DNA of 64,000 bases from Sternotherus odoratus (GCA_032164245.1 JAVMKO010000020.1:9575206-9639205); one strand, 5' to 3'. Counted from the stretch's first letter, positions 1 through 12,050 are shown. Notes: generated from the sequence alone by a model not told the origin. Program-made: numbers and translations.

Positions 1-65
1 ACCTGATCTAAACCAGAGTTGATAAAATTCACCCCTTCCTGTTATTAACAACAACAACAGTTTTA

Positions 66-779
66 AGATTAGCAGCTGTGTTGGTCTGTATATATCCGTA
101 AATAAAATGAGGAAGACTTTGTAGCACTTTAGAGACTAACCAGTTTATTTCAGCATAACCTTTCGTGGGCTATAGCTCACTTCATCGGATGCATAGACTG
201 GAACAGAAGCCAGCAATGCCCCTCTGCTATGTACATTGGCCAAATCGGCCAGTCTCCACGCAAAAGAATAAATGGACACAAATCTGACATCAGGAATCAT
301 AACATTCAAAAACCAGTAGGAGAACACTTCAATCTTCCTGGCCATTCCACTAAAGACTTGATGGTGTCAGTTTTGAAACAGAAAAAGTTCCAAAACAGAC
401 TCCAACGAGAAACTGAGGAACTGGAATTAATTTTCAAATTGGATACAATTAACCAGGGGATTAACAGAACTTGTGAATGGTTCTCTCATTACACTAATTG
501 ATTGCATTTCCCTTGTTAATTTACCTTCAATAGGTGTTAAATCCTGCCCGACAGAAATCCATTTCAAAAGGTATTTTTTCCTCCTACTGATAATGGCTCA
601 TCTAAATTTAACAGCCTCTTAGAATTGGTATGCTAATGTACAACTTTTTTTCTGAGTGTATAAATGCATCTTACTTCTGTTCCATTCTATGCATCCGACG
701 AAGTGGGCTATAGCCCACGAAAGCTTATGCTGAAATAAACTGGTTAGTCTTTAAGGTGCTACAAAGTCTTCCTCATTTT
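66..779 (+). mobile_element. Penelope-like element fragment: endonuclease remnant between inverted pseudo-LTRs
   Basis: Two inverted arms of 93 bp (104-196 and 687-779) flank a short piece of Penelope coding sequence and its 3' untranslated region. The right arm reads 'gcatccgacgaagtgggc' and then 'cacgaaagcttatgctg', the usual reptile Penelope pseudo-LTR; the left arm is its reverse complement and extends to about 66 ('agcagctgtgttggtctg'). The coding part starts abruptly next to the left arm, as expected of a 5'-truncated insertion. The reverse transcriptase is absent, so this copy is dead. Family assignment is from recall of the sequence pattern. Confidence 0.85.
229..501 (+). pseudogene. 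C-terminal part of Penelope GIY-YIG endonuclease
   Basis: The open frame gives about 90 residues starting MYIGQIGQSPRKRINGHKSD and ending CEWFSHYTN before a TGA stop. YIG, the following R-x-R-I-N-x-H-K-S-D-I block and the 'PVGEHFNLPGHS' block are the signature of the GIY-YIG nuclease domain found at the C-terminus of Penelope-like retroelement proteins. The frame continues upstream as CPSA, then meets the inverted pseudo-LTR, so the GIY half of the motif and the whole reverse transcriptase are missing. In intact elements the domain nicks DNA for target-primed reverse transcription; this remnant cannot do so alone. The ATG at 229 is an internal methionine, not a true start. Confidence 0.85.
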
Positions 780-853
780 AATAACAATAGTAACAATCAG
801 ACCAGTCCAGCTCCTCAGGCTCCTCTCTCTGCGTTGTTCAGCCCACATTCTAG

Positions 854-855
<2 letters not shown>

Positions 856-889
<34 letters not shown>

Positions 890-893
890 TCTC
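856..893. repeat. (CT)n microsatellite
   Basis: An almost pure CT dinucleotide run, interrupted once by CCC near its right end. It lies just right of the Penelope fragment. Confidence 0.9.
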
Positions 894-1098
894 ATTTCTA
901 AGGCTGGAAATGAGCCTCCCCCTCATTCTTAGCAACCATTTGCAGATGTCACCATTGCACTGAGTGGCTTGCAATCAATAATTCCTTTTTTTAAAGCCCT
1001 TTCTCGCCTCCCCTGGAAAGTCTCCATTACAGATTTCCATCTTCAAATATCTGATCCTGGCCATCAGGACATTTGAGAGCAGAACACACATGTTAAGT

Positions 1099-1502
1099 CA
1101 GAGGTCCCCAAACTGCGGGACACACACCCCTACGGGGCAGAGAGGAACATGGGGGCAGGGGGTGTGGCAGGCCCAGGCAAGCCCCCATTGGGGGGGGAGG
1201 GAGTGTCACCCAGTTCCATCCGATCCCCAGCTCTGCTCTGGCCCGCCCCCAGCCACAACTCCTGCTCCTGGCCCCACACCTGGCTGCCGGACCCCACCGT
1301 GGCCTGGCTGTAGCCCCGCTCCCGCCCCCAGCCTCAGCTCCTGGCCACAGCTCTCTTCCCGGCCTCGACCCCAGTCCTGCCCCTAACCTCAGCCCCCTTA
1401 CAACTGTCTGTGCCTCCCACCTTGCTCTGGAGCCATGACCCCACTCCTGGCCCCAGTTTGGGGGTAAGGGGACCACCCCACTGAAAAATTGGGGGACCAC
1501 TG
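1099..1502. mobile_element. hAT-like non-autonomous DNA transposon
   Basis: The left end reads CAGAGGTCCCCAAACTG. The right end, reverse complemented, reads CAGTGGTCCCCCAATTTTT, giving imperfect terminal inverted repeats that start CAG-GGT-CCC as in hAT elements. The flanks are 'tgttaagt' on the left and 'tgtttaag' on the right, a slightly eroded 8-bp target duplication, the usual hAT length. The interior is GC-rich and has no transposase frame. The open frames across it are low-complexity Pro/Gly/Ala translations. Confidence 0.7.
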
Positions 1503-1924
1503 TGTTTAAGTAGATGTGGTCCGATGTGTGGGAAGGGAATGGCTCTCTCTGGTGCTCATTCGTATCTCAAATATGCTTTATTCAAAGCACTTTGCACAAG
1601 ACTGTTTCAGCGGGCGACATTTAGCAGAGCTAGCTATCGCAAGTGGTCCACCCTAGGTGTCACTCTAAGACCAAACAAGGGAAACACGGAAAAACAAAGA
1701 GTAGGAGCCTTTCATTTCTATAATTCTCTGGCCCTCCTCTCCCTGGGAGAAGAGACAAAAGCAACCCAATAAGGCAATGCAGGAGACCCGGCAGACAGGG
1801 TCCATTTCAGAGTCTACTTCCGCTCTAGTTTCTGCTGCTTTGGCAAGATCGTTTCCCGGAGATGAAAAGTGCATCGTGACCTTCAAGCAGCCACAGTGCC
1901 TTCCCACAGAGCATCCTCTGGCAG

Positions 1925-2042
1925 GGATGGCTTTACCATGAGGCAAACCAAGGTGGCCACCTCAGGTGCCAGACTAGGGAGGGTGGGAGGGTGCCAGTAG
2001 GACCCACAGTATAGAAATTGTGTCTGCTGCTGGTGCATATGT
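1925..2042 (+). repeat. Interspersed repeat, copy 1 (pairs with 19873-19991)
   Basis: The stretch 'ttaccatgaggcaaac' followed by 'aggtggccacctcaggtgcc' recurs at 19873-19991 with the same order of blocks, including 'gtgtctgctgctggtgca' at the right end. It is a dispersed repeat of unknown class. No inverted ends or tail were recognised. Confidence 0.65.
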
Positions 2043-3720
2043 CTTCTCTCTGCTCTAGATGCACAGAGATGGTGGAGTGCTGGGCTGGAGGGAACAAGAG
2101 ACCTTTCAAAGTTTTGGCCCAAGCGAGGGGTTATGGGGGCATCATTTGAGCTCCCCCCCTCCAGTGCCAAAATGCTGTGGGCCAGCCCTGTCCTCTGCCC
2201 GTTACTTTCCTTCATCCCTCACCTGCAGAACTGGCATTTCGGGGACCAAGAGAATGAGTTCTAAACTAATTCAAAGTCTCTAGCTCAGATCCTCAGCTGA
2301 TGTAAATTTGTCCTGGAACCTGTTAGACTTTTTCTGAATTGATTTTTAGGGAGTAACGAGGGAGAAGTGATACTTTTGCTCTTTGATTATTATTATTTTT
2401 CTAAGTGCAGGGTCCATGGATTTCTCTTTTGAAGCAGCATGAAGTCTTTTTAGCTGCAGTGGTGTTGTTTTAAATCTGATATTTGCCTTTAGGTCACATC
2501 TCAAAATTCTGCTGAAGAATCTATTACTGAATCTTGTGGTTATGAGACAAAGAAGGTGTTCAGGACACAGAGCGAGATCCTCATCTGGGGTAAATCAGTG
2601 TAGCTACACAGTTTAATGTTAGTGAATTATTTTATCCACTGCAGTGGATAGAGCTGTGCTGACTCAGACAAGGGTGTGGCCTGATGTGTTTCTTAACTAC
2701 CCAGTTAGGGAGAGGTGGCAGACTATGTTGACAATCCCGACTACTAGACTTTTGATTTTCACGTCCCAGGGTAGATTAAATGTATTTTGTTTCTGGAGGT
2801 TCCCAAAGCTGCTGCCCCCGATAATCCCTGCAACAAGGGTGTCATTTAAAGTAGTATCTGTTTGCGGACCCTGCCAGGAATTGCATTCTTGCTGTGGACT
2901 GACACTTGATGGCAGTAGAGCTCATACAGGTGACTACCAACAGAACAGAGGAATCAGCACCAGTATGAACGTTCACTCAAGATGACAATGACACCTAGGT
3001 TTGTTTGCTTTATACTGGAATTAACATCGCTCAATAAGTTTTGAAGCCTGGCTCTGCGAATATAGAGGTGGTAAAGTCCTGTATGAAATAATATCTGGTT
3101 ACAGTTCCTTTTGCTTTCCCCTACAAGATTTTATTTGAAGTCTAAATGGGGCTTGGAATGCTAGTGACATAGGACAGAGTTCTTGCTGTTTTATTTAAAT
3201 ATAGTGCCAAAAGTACAGTGGGCACTTGGCCTCTGCCCTGATATGATCATAGACCCTAATGTTGCAAACAGCCCTGTAGAGGTGGACCCTCAGGCCAGCA
3301 TGGAGCCCTATTGATTTCAGTGGGGTGCCACATATTGGGCTGAGTCAGGGCCATAATCATATAAAAGGTGCTACTAAATCTACAGTCTAGGCCCAGTCCT
3401 ACCACTAGTGAGGTTACTGTGAGATTTGCCATCAGCTGCAATTCAGTGGGTTCAAGCCCAAGCCCTGGGTTGTATATGATGAACAGACTTAAAAAAAAAA
3501 TCCCCCAATGAGAGGTTACATGCATTTTGGTGCACTAGCGTATTTCTTTTACTAATGCCACATCTTGGGGAAGCAATAAACTACAAGCTACTTTGAGAAA
3601 CCTTTTGGTTCTTGCTACTTAAAACAGAGCTGTGTAGTTTTTGGATAGCTCTGGAGTGCAGAGTGAATGCAGTTTTACAAGATTTATAACTGGCGCTGTA
3701 GTTCCAGATAGGTTTGTACA
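2043..3720. other. Non-coding stretch, no gene recognised
   Basis: Several open frames of 74-113 codons occur, including one at 2644-2985, but none resembles a known protein and none has plausible splice or codon structure. Fragments resembling the 'gatcctcagctggtgtaaatc' palindromic family appear near 2287-2320 and 2576-2612. Confidence 0.5.
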
Positions 3721-3723
3721 TTA

Positions 3724-3751
3724 AATATATATATATATATATATATATATA
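3724..3751. repeat. (AT)n microsatellite
   Basis: An uninterrupted AT dinucleotide run of about 13 units. Confidence 0.9.
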
Positions 3752-4111
3752 ATAATCAAAGCACTACACTCCTGGAACCAGCAAAGATCTTGTACAACCA
3801 CCACAACAAGTAATCAATAGGGACGCATCTGGTATTGAACTACCACCTGCCTGGTAAAGCAACACTAGCAGTGCAATTATGCTGGGTTAGCAGGAAAAAA
3901 AATATCCAGATGCTCTTTCTGGATTTTAACACTTCAGCAACTACTGCACTAAATGTGAAAAGCTGCTGTCCTCCATGCCCAGCAGGTTAGAGAGATTATT
4001 AACAATTTCAGGGAACTTCAACAGCTCACATGAGCTCAGTGGTATTTTTGCAAAATTGATTCAGCAGTGAACACAGTGCCACTGTCTGTATAGTCACACT
4101 GTGTCTGGTGA

Positions 4112-4150
4112 CTATATAGAATGACTAAATCACATAGTCGTTCTATATAG
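4112..4150. repeat. Short near-perfect hairpin
   Basis: Arms ctatatagaatgact (4112-4126) and agtcgttctatatag (4136-4150) pair with one mismatch around a 9-nt loop. No repeat family was recognised for it. Confidence 0.6.
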
Positions 4151-4811
4151 TACTGAAAACTCCAGTTCAGCTGTATACGAAGCAGGTTAACAAGGGATCC
4201 TTTTTGCTCAGTGAAACTTACAGCCTCAGTACCCCTGAAAAAGTTTGACTAAATGGAGCAATAACTAACTAAACTGGGGGGTTAATCAACTGGATTGCTG
4301 GTGATATGCCCTATAAAGAGTATCCCTGAGTTGGATAGACTAACAGTTTCAATGACCATTCCAGCATTATGTCACAGTTGGGGAATATGGATAAAATTCT
4401 CTCCAGCAATCTGTATATAGGGAGACTTAACAGAGCAGCTATTGCCCCTGCACTGTGCAAGTCCTACGTAAAACCTCACTGCAGTAGAGACTGCAGCAAA
4501 AGGGTTGGACACAGCCGGTTAAAGATGCAGTACATCATTTCTGCCCTTCAGACATACCTCATCCCCTTTGCTGCAATGCTGTTGACAAACAGCCAGTTTA
4601 ACCCTTCGGAGCAAACTTCAACACTGCATTGGGGGGGGGGGAGGAGAAAAAGAGACATCATCTGATGTAATGTCTAGGCTGAAACCACGGGGACATGCGG
4701 TGGCTGGGTTGATTCAGGAAGCTTTTATGTTTCAAAGCAAAACAGTTTTCCATAGATAAGACCAGGAGATATTTCAGTCAGCAGCTTCTCAGATAGGAAG
4801 TAGAGTTCTAT

Positions 4812-4897
4812 TCCCAAGCCACTGGGTAACCTTCCAAAAGGTCACCTGACCTCTCTGCACCTCAGTTTCCCCATCTGTAAAAGGAGGGGAAGGATAC
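4812..4897 (+). repeat. MIR-type SINE fragment
   Basis: The block 'cctctctgcacctcagtttc' followed by 'cccatctgtaaaaggagg' is the conserved 3' half of the ancient tRNA-derived MIR SINE. Its right end is cut by the LTR insertion that begins at 4898. Confidence 0.75.
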
Positions 4898-5411
4898 TGT
4901 TAGGACCGGAAGACATTGTGACGGACAATCTCTAAGAAGTGTAGTTACGCTTCTGAGTCAACTCCAGGAGAGTGCATAGTGATGCTATGAGACTGACCTT
5001 GCTGTTATCTGTGTGTTTGGGAACAGTTCTTAGACTGTTCCCAGCTGTGTGAATGTTTACCCCGTCTGTGTGAGAGCAAACGCGTGGGAAACTAATTGGG
5101 GAAACTAAGGTAGAAGTACGTAGTCATTGAGTGTAACCAATCAATTGTTGCTTGCAAATAAGATATGAATATGTATGAGATGTAAATGTGTGAATGTACT
5201 TAAGCCCACTCCTGTGGGCCATCTTTGGGGCTTTCCTTACTCTTTTCCCCGGCCTACGGCTCCGAAGAGGTCGGGTTCTCCTTCTGCGGTCGCGCTGATC
5301 TGATGAGCCCCCTCAGCGCCAGGACCGGGACCTTCCAATAAACTCACCTACTTTATTTACTTAACCACGTGTGTGTGCCTTGTCTCGCAATCTCCAAAGT
5401 ACCTCACAACA
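4898..5411 (+). mobile_element. Solo LTR of an endogenous retrovirus, 514 bp
   Basis: The element begins TGTTAGGACC, ends CTCACAACA and is bracketed by a perfect 5-bp target duplication GATAC (4893-4897 and 5412-5416). A polyadenylation signal AATAAA lies at 5337-5342, about 70 bp from the right end, which sets the + orientation. The piece upstream of it is GC-rich, as in many R regions. No internal retroviral coding sequence lies next to it, so it is the product of recombination between two LTRs. It lies inside a MIR SINE. Confidence 0.85.
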
Positions 5412-5416
5412 GATAC

Positions 5417-7558
5417 GGACTTCCTTCGTTAAGAGCTAAGCCATATTGTTTACTTGGGCACGTGCCTAAGTAAGTTATTGAATCAAGGCCTGAATCAATA
5501 CATTGCCCAGCTATTCAGTCAGTTACGCCAGGTATACACAAGTATAACAGGAGAATAAGGTGCTTTGCAGCCAATAACTCACTCTGATCTCCTACAGCCA
5601 TTTTGCTCACACTACAATCTGGACTATATACTTCTTAATATACAAGGGAACTCCCGAGGTGGGCAGCCCATCCTCATAATGACTCTGGTAACTAACTCAG
5701 CTCCCTGCTGACGCATCTTTTTCACACTCCATGCTGCTAAGGCCTATAAGTGAAATTGCAGACTCATGCTTTTCCCTTAATCAAAGCCTTCAGGACGACA
5801 ATAATAATTCACAGCGTGTTGCCAGGAAAAGCAGCAAATCTGCCACACAATTCCCTTTTCTCTGTAGTTTGCTTAGATGTCGGGTTAGCAAACAAATAAG
5901 GATATAAATAAAACCCCACCCACCACACAAACCAACTACAAACAACAGCGCAGCAACTTCCATGCGTCGGATCCTAGAGAAGATGACCTAATTGTGGGAA
6001 GAGTCTGGTTGTGAAAGATTTAGGAGGGAATGTTTCTCGAAGCTACCTCAGCTCCCACTACTTTGAAGTGTTCAAAGCACAGCAATGGAGGGGGAATTGG
6101 GTGAAATAACCACACAAACATCAGCTGCTCTCTCTCTCTCTCTCTGTTAACATGTTGCTATGACAGGCACATTTTCTAGCTGTCTGAAGAGTTGTGGTAT
6201 AAGGTACCATTTTTAACTGTTTAAACCAATGGCGACTAGCACCCACTCTAACAACTCACCTCACAGCTCTTACCCCACCTCCTTCTGTCCCCACTCCCCC
6301 AGGTCCATAGGCTCACCTGGTAACACCTCCTTCCCTCTCAAATGATGCTCCTCCAGAGACTCCACTCCACCAGCCATCTGCTCCTTCTCATTATTCCCAG
6401 CCTTACTTACTCTGATCTAACAGAGAGGAGTGACAGCAACTAGTCCAACCACGGTGTTGGTACTACTCGACCTTCCTCAGTCCACACCTGCAGGGGGAGA
6501 GTGATTCACGAGCCGGAGCATCCTCTCCTGGCTGGGCACAGAATTTAAGGACCTTCCTCTCAACTGACTTCCTTCTGACAGCCGTCAGGCCCTGTGGAGA
6601 TGCGGTTCTTCTGGTGACTCAGCCCTCCAGCGAGGCCCAAAACCAGCTCACCCATTCCATGGTACCAAAGTCCCAAGTAAAAGGTATTCAGCACCACCCC
6701 GGACATCAGTAGGATAGCTTCCACCTCTCCCCTGGGCTCCTCTTCTATCCCTCTCTTCTATCAGAGTAGGGGAGTTTCCTGGCTTCTCACCAGCAGAACT
6801 CAAAAAACCCCAAAGGAAGCTAAAGGTAATCACATGAGGTTCCATCCTATGACCCACCTCAGCCAAGGAGCACACATGGGAGATAAAGGAAATCAGTGGC
6901 TCACGATTTCATGGAAGCATCATGATTCATTATGGACACGCCTGCAGCTTATACCCAGGATCCTTATCTCCTTCATGTGAGATTCTTCCATGTCTCTCCA
7001 ACCGGGGACATCAGATCTCCAAATCCGTGTCGCTCCCCTGAAGTCATTTACACCATCGGAGGAGCTAGCCCATAAAGAATCACCACCAAACCTAGAAAGA
7101 ACCACAGCATTAAGGACTGGACCCTGCCCTCCCGTCCCTGGGACATTTTGCAAACTTTGCAAAAGCCGCTGCTGCATTTAGACCCCAAGCTTGCAGTAAT
7201 ACCAGCTACAGTCATTTATTTTCCTTTATCTTACATTTCTTGCAATGGGACTTTTCCTTCCCATTACTCTTCGGGGGGGGGGGGGGGAGGAGGAAAACAG
7301 GATCACAGCCTGGGTTGAGCAATTTTTTTAAACACATGCCTTTGATCCAGCGTCTAGGAACAGAAAAACTCACCGTGCCAAGTCTCAGAACAGAGTGTTC
7401 TGCGTGTGCACCTTCCACACACAAATGTGACCTAGGGACAAGTCTTAGACTCAGCAATCTTGATGTTTCAGAGCATTCGATGGACGGCAGAACATCATCA
7501 TCAAACACAGATTTCTCAGCTCATAGCCTGAGAAAAGAAAAGTTTTACGCAGGGTTGT
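5417..7558. other. Non-coding stretch, no gene recognised
   Basis: It holds a (CT)n run at about 6126-6147 and a G homopolymer at 7273-7287. Open frames (for example 6648-6875, 6920-7177 and 7240-7569) are short and match nothing known to me. Confidence 0.5.
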
Positions 7559-7685
7559 TGTCCCTCTAATATCCTGGGACCAACATGGCTACAAGGTGGG
7601 CGAGGTACTACCTTTTATTGGACCAACTTCTTTTGAGAGAGAGACAAGTTTCTGAGCTTAAAGGCTTGTCTCTCTCACCCACCAG
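7559..7685. mobile_element. Rearranged Penelope-type pseudo-LTR, second family, inverted halves
   Basis: A forward tail 'ctaatatcctgggaccaaca' (7566-7585) is followed at once by a reverse-oriented 'ttttattggaccaacttc' block with 'gagagagacaag'. It then flips again to 'cttgtctctctcaccca'. These are pieces of one reptile repeat whose intact form reads '...ctctctcaccaacagaag / ttggtccaataaaagat...tatcctgggaccaaca'. A single-orientation piece of the same family is at 33090-33160. Confidence 0.6.
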
Positions 7686-7984
7686 TAATAAGTTTTGACA
7701 TCTCATGTGCTTTGCTAAATGAATGGACAGAATGGGAAAACATAAATAAATGAAACTGCTAGAAGACAGGAGAGCTGTCACAGTGATTGCTTGCCTTAAT
7801 TTTCACTGAACATGCAAATCCTCTGAAGTCCCCCTTCATTCATTAAGCGCACACACACTTGAACTATGCCAGCTCTGGTTTTTGCCGCGTATAGGTTTCG
7901 TAGGGGATAGAAGAGCACACTGCAGGAGCAATGCAGAAGAAAAGCTAGAGATTCTCGCAGGTGTTTTCTGGTCCTACCTTCCAA

Positions 7985-8115
7985 TCTCCTGCTCATTAGT
8001 TCCCCATCTGCGAAATGGGAAGAATGTTTCTCTACAGCAGGGGGGTGGTGAGAAAATTCATTAATACGTGAGGTCGCCAGACACTGTGATTATGAGGGTG
8101 ATATAAACAGCTTTT
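7985..8115 (+). repeat. Degraded MIR-type SINE
   Basis: The block 'gttccccatctgcgaaatgg' followed by a pyrimidine-rich stretch resembles the MIR 3' region. The remainder is poorly conserved. Confidence 0.5.
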
Positions 8116-8119
8116 AGAA

Positions 8120-8911
8120 AACATTGGTTGTGCAGGTTAAAAGTTACCCAACTGCAGTTTAGGCAGGACAATACTAGAGGAATATAACTGGAACAGTAAT
8201 ACTTATTATGTGCTTTGAGATCTTGTGATGAAAGGCTCCAGACAAGGACAATGTTTTATTACTGTTATATTCAAGCGAAGGAGCCACATGCTAAACTGAA
8301 ATAGCAGGACAAGTCCTTGCGGTCTTTTCTTTCTGTTTCTATTCTATTTATTTGATGAATTACTATACTTAGAGAGCCAGGGCCTTAATGCTCCATTTGC
8401 AACAAGACAAAGTGCATTGGAAATGATCTGCCCATTAGCTCATAGAAAAGATTCATAGACATTTGCTCCAAATGGTCTAGTACAGTTTACTGTGCTAAGA
8501 GAGCTTAATGGTAGAGTGGGAGGGACAGATAGATAAACAGATAGGGAGAAATTCTGCAAAGTCTTGTTCATCCCTGTAAGGACTATTCCCGCAAAGACAT
8601 GATCGATCGCTACTGTACAGGGGAAGACTGACATTTATACATACTGAAGAACTTGGCCAAAATGAATCCCCCGTTCTGGGTACGGATAAAAAACTGTCGT
8701 CCCATAAGGAAAAGGAGGCGTTCTTTATTTAACACCTGCATAGTCATAAAGGAATCAAGCTAAACATGCTTTGAGCTAGAAAGAAATCTACAGATGGAAG
8801 CATGAAGGGCCCAGCGTATAGGCAAGGAGTTACTTTAAAAATATGCAGAGGAAATAGGAGTTTTTAACCTACCGGGACATGTTTTACTGTATCAGATTAA
8901 TGTTTCATCTG
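8120..8911. other. Non-coding stretch, nothing recognised
   Basis: AT-rich sequence without long open frames or clear repeats. Confidence 0.4.
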
Positions 8912-9070
8912 AGGCCAGATTTTCAAAAGGGCTCAGAGCCCAATTTTGAAGCACCCAGAACCAATTTTCGAAAGAGCTCGTCACCCAGAACATTCTCATT
9001 GTGACACTTATGGCCAGAGTCTCAAAAACTCCCAGCAGCCCATGTGCTGAGTACTTTCAAAAATCTGGCC
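8912..9070. repeat. Palindromic MITE-like repeat with 'ggccagattttc' ends
   Basis: The left end 'ggccagattttcaaaaggg' and the right end 'actttcaaaaatctggcc' are inverted copies of each other. Between them are 'gctcagagcccaattttgaa' and similar blocks. It belongs to the group of short palindromic repeats spread through the window. Confidence 0.6.
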
Positions 9071-11835
9071 AAGAAGTTAGATGGCTGAACTCTGCTGAAA
9101 AGCTGGCCCTGATTATAGGGGTTGAGCAGTTTTGAAAATACTGGCTCAGAGTCTGGTAAACTGTCTCAAGGGTAACACAATTAGTAGTATCAGTAACAGT
9201 AGCAGATTATAGTAATAATGCCCAGAGGTCACATTCAGAAGTCATCATTGGACTACAAGTTCCTGCCCCAAGAAGCTCCCAAAACCAGCATAGTATTTTC
9301 TTGATGCATCTGAATATTTTTCTTTAGTGAAACAAGATTGCTTGTCTAACCAATTTTGGTCCTTTGAGTTGTTGAAAATCCCTGAAATAAAGAGATTGGG
9401 TTTGAACAGTTCACTCTACCATTTAAAAAAAAAACCACTCAAAGCAATTAATTATTTTCCTGGAATTTCATAGTTAACCATGGTGATGGCAAAAAGCACC
9501 TCCCTGACACAAATGCAAACTGTGGTTACAACAACCCTGCTGCATTTCAATTCTCAGTTCTAAAGAACAGGGGTGCTAGAGGTTTTCAAAGAAAAGGTGG
9601 CCAGATTTTTCTTTTAAATATGGTCCCCAGCATCATTCTCAGAAATGCAAGGACTATTTTGGTTGCATTTTTCCAAAATAAATACACAAATAAATTCAAG
9701 CCTTAGACAAACCGGCATATAAAAATTCAGCCTGAATGATTAAAAATTTGGCAAAGTTATAAACAATTGAAAACAAGGTTTCATAATAGGAAGGGTCGGG
9801 CAACCTTAAAAAGAGGTGATGCTACCAGCCCCGTCTGTAATAAAATATGGAAGATATGCCTATAAGATAGCAAATAATGAAGATGCAAGAGATATCAGGC
9901 AATGAACGATCCACTCAGTAAAAAATGCTCTAATCATGCTTGGATTTTTTAGAGAATAGGGTACCAGTGTATCATATAAATAACTTTCTTCTGTTCAGAT
10001 TTGTTATCACGGGCATAAACATGTCATTAACATTCTGAAAGGACAAACAAGAATAAAAAGTGGGGGGCACTTTTTTCTCCTGCTGGAACTCCCCCCCCCC
10101 CTCCCCCAATCCATCAATATTTATGCGGCAGCTGTTTGCATCCCAAACCCAGCCTCTCCTGAAACTGACACAATGCTGCAATTAGATTCTTGTATCACTT
10201 TCAGGAGCATCTCTCCAGGGCTGTGTGTTGCGTGCATCGCATAACTGTATTGAGATGTCCCTGCAGCAATCCCTAAGGAGGGAGGGGTTAAAGAAATAAC
10301 CTTGTGTGGCAGCCCACTGCAGAACAGAGGGTTTTAATGCTGCCTATTCCGGCAGAAACAAAAAAATCAGGTTTCTCCCCCTCCCAACCTTTCTTCCAGG
10401 AACTGCCTGCCTGAAGCTGCATGATCAAAGCTGATTTAGTGCCCAGCACTCTCTCTCTTTCTTTAAAGGAGAAAATTGCTGCGGCACATACTGGATTCAT
10501 CCACTATTACTGATGCTCCCTGGAGGAATGGGAAGATCTATTACCAAAGGGGGAACAGACTCAGTCTCTCCTTATGGGGGCTACTGCAATCATTTCTTTT
10601 CCAGCAAAGGCAGCTTCAGCTGGCACCCAGCAGAGGAGAGTGAGAAAGCTGGGGGCGGGGAGAGAGGGAGCTGAGCTGTTTCCATCAGCGTTGGTGGGGA
10701 GGAAGGGCTGGGGAGCGAAAAGGGAGGAGCGGATGCTGCAGAAGTGACTCAGCATCATTCTGCGGCAAAGAGGGAGCATCCTAGGACATCACCCATTTTC
10801 CCTGACGGGGTCCGCACAGGCCACTGCCCCACCTCCACCGACAGAGCTGAAGGAGAGACACGGATGCCTGCAGGGGTGTTAGGAGCTGTAGCCAGGGCCC
10901 TCAGATTTTGAGCCCCACCTCCAAACATCTCTCTCATACTCAGGCACTTCGGCAATTAGCATCGCTATTAAAATACTTCTGTTTGTTTGGGTGGTCAGCC
11001 AGCTTTATCACAAAGGTACTTTATGGCCTAGGCCATAGGTGGCGGTCAAAGAGCCAGGGGAAGGAACTGAATATGCAAAGAGGGGCATCTGCAGACCCCC
11101 ATCAAACTTAATCCAGCCCTGGCCCCCTGAGAGCAGCCACAAAGCTATGGCCTGTCACACTCCCCCACACCAGGTTACTACCCAGGGATACCACTGCACT
11201 CCCCCAGCTACTAATGACTAAGCACTGCAGAAAAGCTAGCCTGCCCTACCCAGCTCCTACTCCCGGAGAGCAGCAGAGGCGTCTCCGGGGCTCTTATTTC
11301 CAAGAAGTGAGGACCCTAGTGGGAAGGCCAGGGCAGCAGCCTGCCCCCCGACACACACGAATGAGACTCTGGTGCGACTCCCCTGACACCAAGCGTGCTA
11401 TAAGAACATTTATAGCCCAGAATGTAAGCACTCAGCATTGTGAGTGAAGGATGCCCAAAGGATAGAGTCAGTGGATAGATTCAAACCAGTCCCTCCAGAA
11501 GCCAAGTGCACGTTAGGGGGCTTGTGTGGGGAAAGGAATCATCACCTGTTTAAAGAGCAGCCCAGCGGGGGCCAGGAGGAACTTTGCAGACAACTGCATG
11601 CTCAAAATGCTTTACAATGTTACAGACGGCGGGCTTGATCCTGCATGGTGCTGAGTATCTCCTACATGGTGCTGAGGGCCCTCCTCTCCCATCTCAGGAG
11701 CGGGCCCCGTTTCTGCTGCCCTTACTCACAGGAGTAACACTTACATGATTTTGACAGGGCTGCTCCGACCAGCTAGCGCTGCTCAGCATACAAGTTGCAG
11801 ATCTGGGCCGAAAGGAACCTGGGGAGACGGGGCAC
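9071..11835. other. Non-coding stretch, no gene recognised
   Basis: The left half is AT-rich. From about 10.2 kb the base composition becomes mixed, with a C homopolymer near 10090 and a Maf/AP-1-like TGACTCAGCA at about 10745. Open frames of 60-77 codons at 10.7-11.6 kb are not recognised. Confidence 0.4.
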
Positions 11836-12050
11836 AAGATTTGTATCAGCGGGGCAGCCGTGTTAGTCTGTATCCACTAAACCAACTAGGAGTCTGGTGG
11901 CACCTTAGAGGAACAGATTTATTTGGGCATCAGCTTCTGTGGGTAAAAAAACCCCCACTTCTTCAGATGCATGGAAATAGTGGAGTTTTCTACCCACGAC
12001 AGCTGGTGCCCAAATAGATCTGTTAGCCTTTTAGGTGTCACCAGACTCCC
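11836..12050. mobile_element. Head-to-head pair of Penelope pseudo-LTRs
   Basis: The left copy runs in reverse: 'cagccgtgttagtctgtatc', then 'gtctggtggcacctta', then 'ttcttcagatgcatgg'. The right copy runs forward: 'tacccacgacagctggtgcc', then 'agatctgttagcctttt', then 'tcaccagactccc'. Both are the variant whose intact form carries CTGAAGA next to the 'gtggg' stem. No coding sequence remains between them. Confidence 0.75.
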
